The notes below the pieces were generated by a model. That model saw only the letters and a list, made by a program, of their open reading frames with translations. It was not told where the DNA came from and searched no databases. A stretch of DNA of 6,702 nucleotides from an uncultured Oscillibacter sp. (GTDB lineage Bacteria > Bacillota > Clostridia > Oscillospirales > Oscillospiraceae), in assembly GCA_948435975.1 (NCBI GenBank), contig CAOJHG010000125.1, forward strand, positions 1 to 6,702, given 5' to 3'. The position numbers were made by a program, and so were the translations under genes. Shown one piece after another: positions 4,903-6,702 of this stretch. How positions within the stretch are numbered: position 1 is the first letter of the stretch; the number at the start of each line of letters is the position of its first letter.

Positions 4903-6084
4903 ATGCTGAACCGATTGAAAACGATTCTTGCGGATTTCATCCAGCAGGCGGACTTGGTGCTGCTGGGACTATGCTGCGCCGCGTCACTGTACGGCCTGGT
5001 GCTGGTGTTCAGTGCCACCCGGTACTTGACGGCTGCTACGGGCCTCCGGCGGATGCTCATACAGTCCGGCAGTCTGCTGGCGGGCATTGTGGTCTATATT
5101 TTCTTCTCCATGCTGGACCTGGAGCGTATCATGAAAAAGTGGAAATGGGTGCTGGCCTTTAATATCATTTTCATCCTGCTTTTGAAGACGCCCTTTGGTT
5201 TCGGCGAGGCGGAGACGGGAAACAACGCATGGCTGAAATTTCCCTTTCTTCCCTTCAACATCAGTCCTGCGGAGGTGGTGAAGATCAGCTTTACCCTTCT
5301 TCTGGCAAAGCAGATTGAATGGCTGTGGGAGGAAAAGAAGGATCTGAAATCGTTCCGGTCGGCCTTTTTTGTGGCAGGTCACACGCTGGGACTCTGTGCA
5401 CTGTATTTTATTGCCTCCAAGGATATGGGAAATGCGCTGGTGTTTCTGTTCATCTTTCTTTGCATGGCGTTTGTGGCAGGGTTTGCGCTGCGGTGGTTTT
5501 TGCTGCTGTTTGCCGCAGGCGGGGCGGCAATTTCCCTGGCATGGATACTGGACCTGATTTATCCGTATATTAAAAAGCGGTTTATTGTGCTGTTTGACCA
5601 CGATTTTGAACCTTTGGGAGTAGGCTGGCAGCAGAACCGGAGCCTGCTGGCAATTGGTTCTGGCGGGATGTTTGGACAGGGATATCTGCAAGGCGCCCAA
5701 ACGCAGAGCGGGAGCACAGCTCTGCCGGAAAAGCATACGGATATGATTTTCGCCGTAGCGGGTGAAGAGCTGGGGCTGATTGGCTGTGCAGTCATCATGC
5801 TGTTTTTGGCGCTGATTATCCTGCGGGTGCTGTTTGTTGCCCGCCGTGCAAGGACGCCTTTTCACCGTTATGTGTGCGTTGGCATTGCGGCGATCCTGAT
5901 TTTCCAAACTGTCATTAATATTGGCATGTGTCTTTTTGTAATGCCCACAATTGGAATCACTTTGCCCTTTTTCAGCTATGGCGGGTCCTCGTTGATGACG
6001 CTGTTCATGGCTATGGGAGTCGTATCCGGCATTAAGAAAAACTCTCCTGAAATGCGGCGGGTGGCTCGCTCTCCGTTACGGTAA
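4903..6084 (+). CDS. SEDS-family peptidoglycan glycosyltransferase (FtsW/RodA/SpoVE), RodA-like
   Basis: Multi-pass membrane enzyme that polymerises lipid II into glycan strands together with a class B penicillin-binding protein. It is 393 aa, usual for RodA/FtsW, with about ten hydrophobic helices. Conserved SEDS blocks are NNAWLKF...ISPAEVVKISF (107-130), QQNRSLLAIGSGGMFGQGY (243-261), LPEKHTDMIFAVAGEELG (274-291) and MPTIGITLPFFSYGGSS (347-363). D280 corresponds to the essential Asp of Thermus RodA. The GNNAW-type loop suggests RodA (elongation) rather than FtsW, but SpoVE or FtsW cannot be excluded, so no symbol is given. I chose ATG 4903 over 4891 because of the ribosome binding site GGAG at 4893-4896. 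No cognate PBP, mreB or ftsZ gene is nearby, so the gene stands alone. No convincing rightward terminator follows. Confidence 0.92.
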   Translation: MLNRLKTILADFIQQADLVLLGLCCAASLYGLVLVFSATRYLTAATGLRRMLIQSGSLLAGIVVYIFFSMLDLERIMKKWKWVLAFNIIFILLLKTPFGFGEAETGNNAWLKFPFLPFNISPAEVVKISFTLLLAKQIEWLWEEKKDLKSFRSAFFVAGHTLGLCALYFIASKDMGNALVFLFIFLCMAFVAGFALRWFLLLFAAGGAAISLAWILDLIYPYIKKRFIVLFDHDFEPLGVGWQQNRSLLAIGSGGMFGQGYLQGAQTQSGSTALPEKHTDMIFAVAGEELGLIGCAVIMLFLALIILRVLFVARRARTPFHRYVCVGIAAILIFQTVINIGMCLFVMPTIGITLPFFSYGGSSLMTLFMAMGVVSGIKKNSPEMRRVARSPLR

Positions 6085-6176
6085 ACGATGCCCGGAAAAA
6101 TGGCTGAGCGCCGGGAGGAATGCTGAATATCAGAAACTCTCAGCAGTTCTGCCGCTTGGAGACTCCGGATTTTACC

Positions 6177-6217
6177 AAAAAAGAGCCAGCTTGCCGGTCA
6201 TCCTGGTTAGCTGGCTC
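6177..6217 (-). terminator. Intrinsic terminator reading leftward, with no matching gene
   Basis: GAGCCAGCT (6183-6191) pairs perfectly with AGCTGGCTC (6209-6217). Inside, after a T-T mismatch, GCCGG pairs with CTGGT (two G-U) around a 5-nt loop. On the minus strand the stem is followed directly by six U residues (AAAAAA at 6177-6182); on the plus strand there is no U-run. It therefore terminates leftward transcription, yet no leftward gene or clear minus-strand promoter is found between it and the right edge. Confidence 0.75.
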
Positions 6218-6235
6218 CCATACATCACGGAACAT

Positions 6236-6273
6236 GGTTGTAAATTTGCTCTGATTCTCATACTATTACAACC
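6236..6273. repeat. 8-bp inverted repeat upstream of the tRNA promoter
   Basis: GGTTGTAA (6236-6243) and TTACAACC (6266-6273) are exact reverse complements separated by 22 bases. They overlap the -35 and -10 of the weaker upstream promoter. The repeat may be a regulatory dyad or chance. Confidence 0.4.
6238..6266 (+). promoter_or_regulatory. Weaker upstream tandem promoter of tRNA-Pro
   Basis: TTGTAA (6238-6243), a 17-bp spacer and TACTAT (6261-6266) fit sigma-A moderately. It is placed 51 bases upstream of a consensus promoter. Tandem promoters are common before stable RNA genes, but this one is only a candidate. Confidence 0.4.
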
Positions 6274-6288
6274 CGCTGTAAGAATGTC

Positions 6289-6317
6289 TTGACATTTTAG
6301 AAAGCATCCCTTATAAT
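6289..6317 (+). promoter_or_regulatory. Consensus sigma-A promoter of tRNA-Pro
   Basis: TTGACA (6289-6294), exactly 17 bases, then TATAAT (6312-6317): a 12 of 12 match to consensus with optimal spacing. The start would be near 6324, so about 120 nt of leader precede the tRNA at 6446 and would be removed by RNase P. Such strength fits a stable RNA gene. Confidence 0.85.
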
Positions 6318-6445
6318 AAGCATGTTGAGCGGTTTGCCGGGTTTCTATGTGCAAAGGCAGCGGGGACAAAGCGTAAATGGTTGCCCTATGTGAAAGAGAA
6401 GAGATCCGTGCAAATTGTAGATGGAACTATCAGTTAGAAGGATAT

Positions 6446-6521
6446 CCGGGTGTAGCGCAGTTGGTAGCGCGCTTGGTTCGGGACCAAGAGGCCGTGGGTT
6501 CAAATCCCGCCACTCGGACCA
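6446..6521 (+). tRNA. tRNA-Pro (anticodon CGG)
   Basis: A complete 76-nt cloverleaf. Acceptor CCGGGTG pairs with CACTCGG (one G-U). The D arm is GCGC/GCGC, the anticodon stem CTTGG/CCAAG surrounds the loop TTCGGGA, and the T stem GTGGG/CCCGC (one U-G) surrounds TTCAAAT. The discriminator is A, and the CCA end is encoded (6519-6521). The anticodon CGG (6479-6481) reads CCG codons (Pro). It stands alone with its own promoter and terminator. Confidence 0.97.
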
Positions 6522-6525
6522 TCTC

Positions 6526-6577
6526 ATGATAATCCGAACGCTGTCCTCCAAGTGGGGGACGGGTTCGGATTTATCAT
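6526..6577 (+). terminator. Terminator hairpin after tRNA-Pro
   Basis: AATCCGAAC (6531-6539) pairs with GTTCGGATT (6563-6571). Inside, GTCCTCC pairs with GGGGGAC (one T-G), and outside ATGAT pairs with ATCAT. The tail is U-rich (TTTATCATTT) rather than a pure U-run. It starts 4 bases after the CCA end, as expected for tRNA transcription termination. Confidence 0.7.
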
Positions 6578-6582
6578 TTCTG

Positions 6583-6591
6583 TGGTATAAT
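6583..6591 (+). promoter_or_regulatory. Extended -10 promoter element (TGGTATAAT)
   Basis: TG-G-TATAAT is a consensus extended -10. The only -35 candidate, TTCGGA (6564-6569), is poor and lies in the terminator stem. The start would be near 6598, just inside the reading frame that opens at 6592, which raises doubt about that frame's true start codon. Confidence 0.5.
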
Positions 6592-6702
6592 ATGCGTCTG
6601 GAATTTACAGTAGATTTTACAGCGTTGATGCTCCTGTATGCTTTCGTCTTTTTTAGGAAGTGGAGGCCCCAGGGCAAAGATGTCCTACTTGTCAACACGC
6701 TC
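6592..6702 (+). CDS. 5' part of an unidentified membrane protein (partial, runs off the window)
   Basis: From ATG 6592 the frame stays open for 37 codons to the right edge: MRLEFTVDFTALMLLYAFVF, then FRKWRPQGKDVLLVNTL. A hydrophobic helix (about residues 8-21) followed by a basic stretch and a second hydrophobic start looks like the first turn of a small multi-pass membrane protein. It vaguely resembles VanZ-type proteins of Oscillospiraceae, but I cannot identify it. No good ribosome binding site precedes 6592, which directly abuts TATAAT. The in-frame ATGs at 6526 (across the terminator) and 6628 are alternatives, the latter fitting the predicted transcription start better. Confidence 0.45.
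   Translation, partial: MRLEFTVDFTALMLLYAFVFFRKWRPQGKDVLLVNTL

Larger units (their letters stand above)
6085..6445. other. 361-bp intergenic region between SEDS gene and tRNA-Pro
   Basis: No convincing protein gene is seen on either strand. Just after the SEDS stop are two weak dyads without U-runs (CCCGG 6091-6095/CCGGG 6111-6115; TGCTGA 6121-6126/TCAGCA 6140-6145). Then come a leftward terminator (6177-6217), an inverted repeat (6236-6273), tandem rightward promoters, and a leader of about 120 nt up to the tRNA. A 23-codon frame beginning at 6322 overlaps the predicted transcription start and has no ribosome binding site, so I do not call it. Confidence 0.6.

Noticed and set aside
4984..5907. 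307-codon leftward open frame
   Set aside because: It is antisense to the SEDS gene, with a Gln/His/Lys-rich shadow composition and no ribosome binding site or promoter.
6091..6145. Possible rightward terminator after the SEDS gene
   Set aside because: The two dyads have only 5-6 bp stems, 13-15 nt loops and no U-run, so they do not make a credible intrinsic terminator.
6172..6369. 65-codon leftward open frame
   Set aside because: It runs through the terminator stem and the consensus promoter, has no ribosome binding site and has no protein-like pattern.
6345..6698. 117-codon leftward open frame containing WRDLNPRPLGPEPSALPTA
   Set aside because: This peptide is the antisense translation of the tRNA-Pro at 6446-6521, a well-known artefact found as 'hypothetical proteins' in many databases. 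It has no ribosome binding site and opposes the partial gene at the right edge.
1..6702. Mobile element, CRISPR array, toxin-antitoxin or defence system
   Set aside because: No transposase, integrase, regularly spaced repeat, paired small genes or defence domain is present. The tRNA is followed by its own terminator, with no direct repeat of its 3' end suggesting integration.

Overview
The window looks like ordinary chromosome from a moderately GC-rich Gram-positive gut bacterium of the class Clostridia, most likely the Oscillospiraceae (Oscillibacter/Flavonifractor-like). This assignment rests on the feel of the proteins, GGAGG-type ribosome binding sites a few bases upstream of most starts, textbook sigma-A promoters, a tRNA with an encoded CCA end and a short DUF6440-type protein. 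It is inference from sequence alone, with no database search.

Layout, left to right: (i) 1-48, the last 15 codons of a rightward gene, followed by a long G-U-tolerant hairpin (83-161); (ii) a leftward 60-aa DUF6440-like gene (179-361) and a divergent rightward MATE-family exporter (531-1925), whose predicted promoters share one palindromic -10 element; (iii) a rightward hemolysin III/PAQR membrane protein (2101-2805) whose promoter is covered by a perfect 11-bp-arm palindrome, probably an operator; (iv) a bidirectional terminator (2806-2850) separating it from a leftward cluster tsaE-tsaB-upp (4724 down to 2905); (v) a rightward SEDS-family (RodA/FtsW/SpoVE) peptidoglycan polymerase (4903-6084), divergent from tsaE, with the two -35 boxes in mirror arrangement; (vi) a 361-bp gene-free stretch with a leftward terminator and tandem rightward promoters, one matching the sigma-A consensus exactly; (vii) tRNA-Pro(CGG) at 6446-6521 with its own terminator; (viii) the start of an unidentified rightward membrane protein running off the right edge.

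Functionally this is mostly housekeeping. TsaE and TsaB are two of the three bacterial partners that make the t6A37 modification of ANN-decoding tRNAs (TsaD and TsaC are not in the window). Upp salvages uracil to UMP. The SEDS protein polymerises lipid II into glycan strands. The MATE and PAQR proteins are membrane accessory genes. No mobile element, CRISPR array, defence locus or obviously new multi-gene system is visible. The points most worth a second look are non-coding: the 83-161 hairpin, the palindromic operator of the hlyIII-type gene, the two symmetric divergent promoter regions, and the orphan leftward terminator at 6177-6217.
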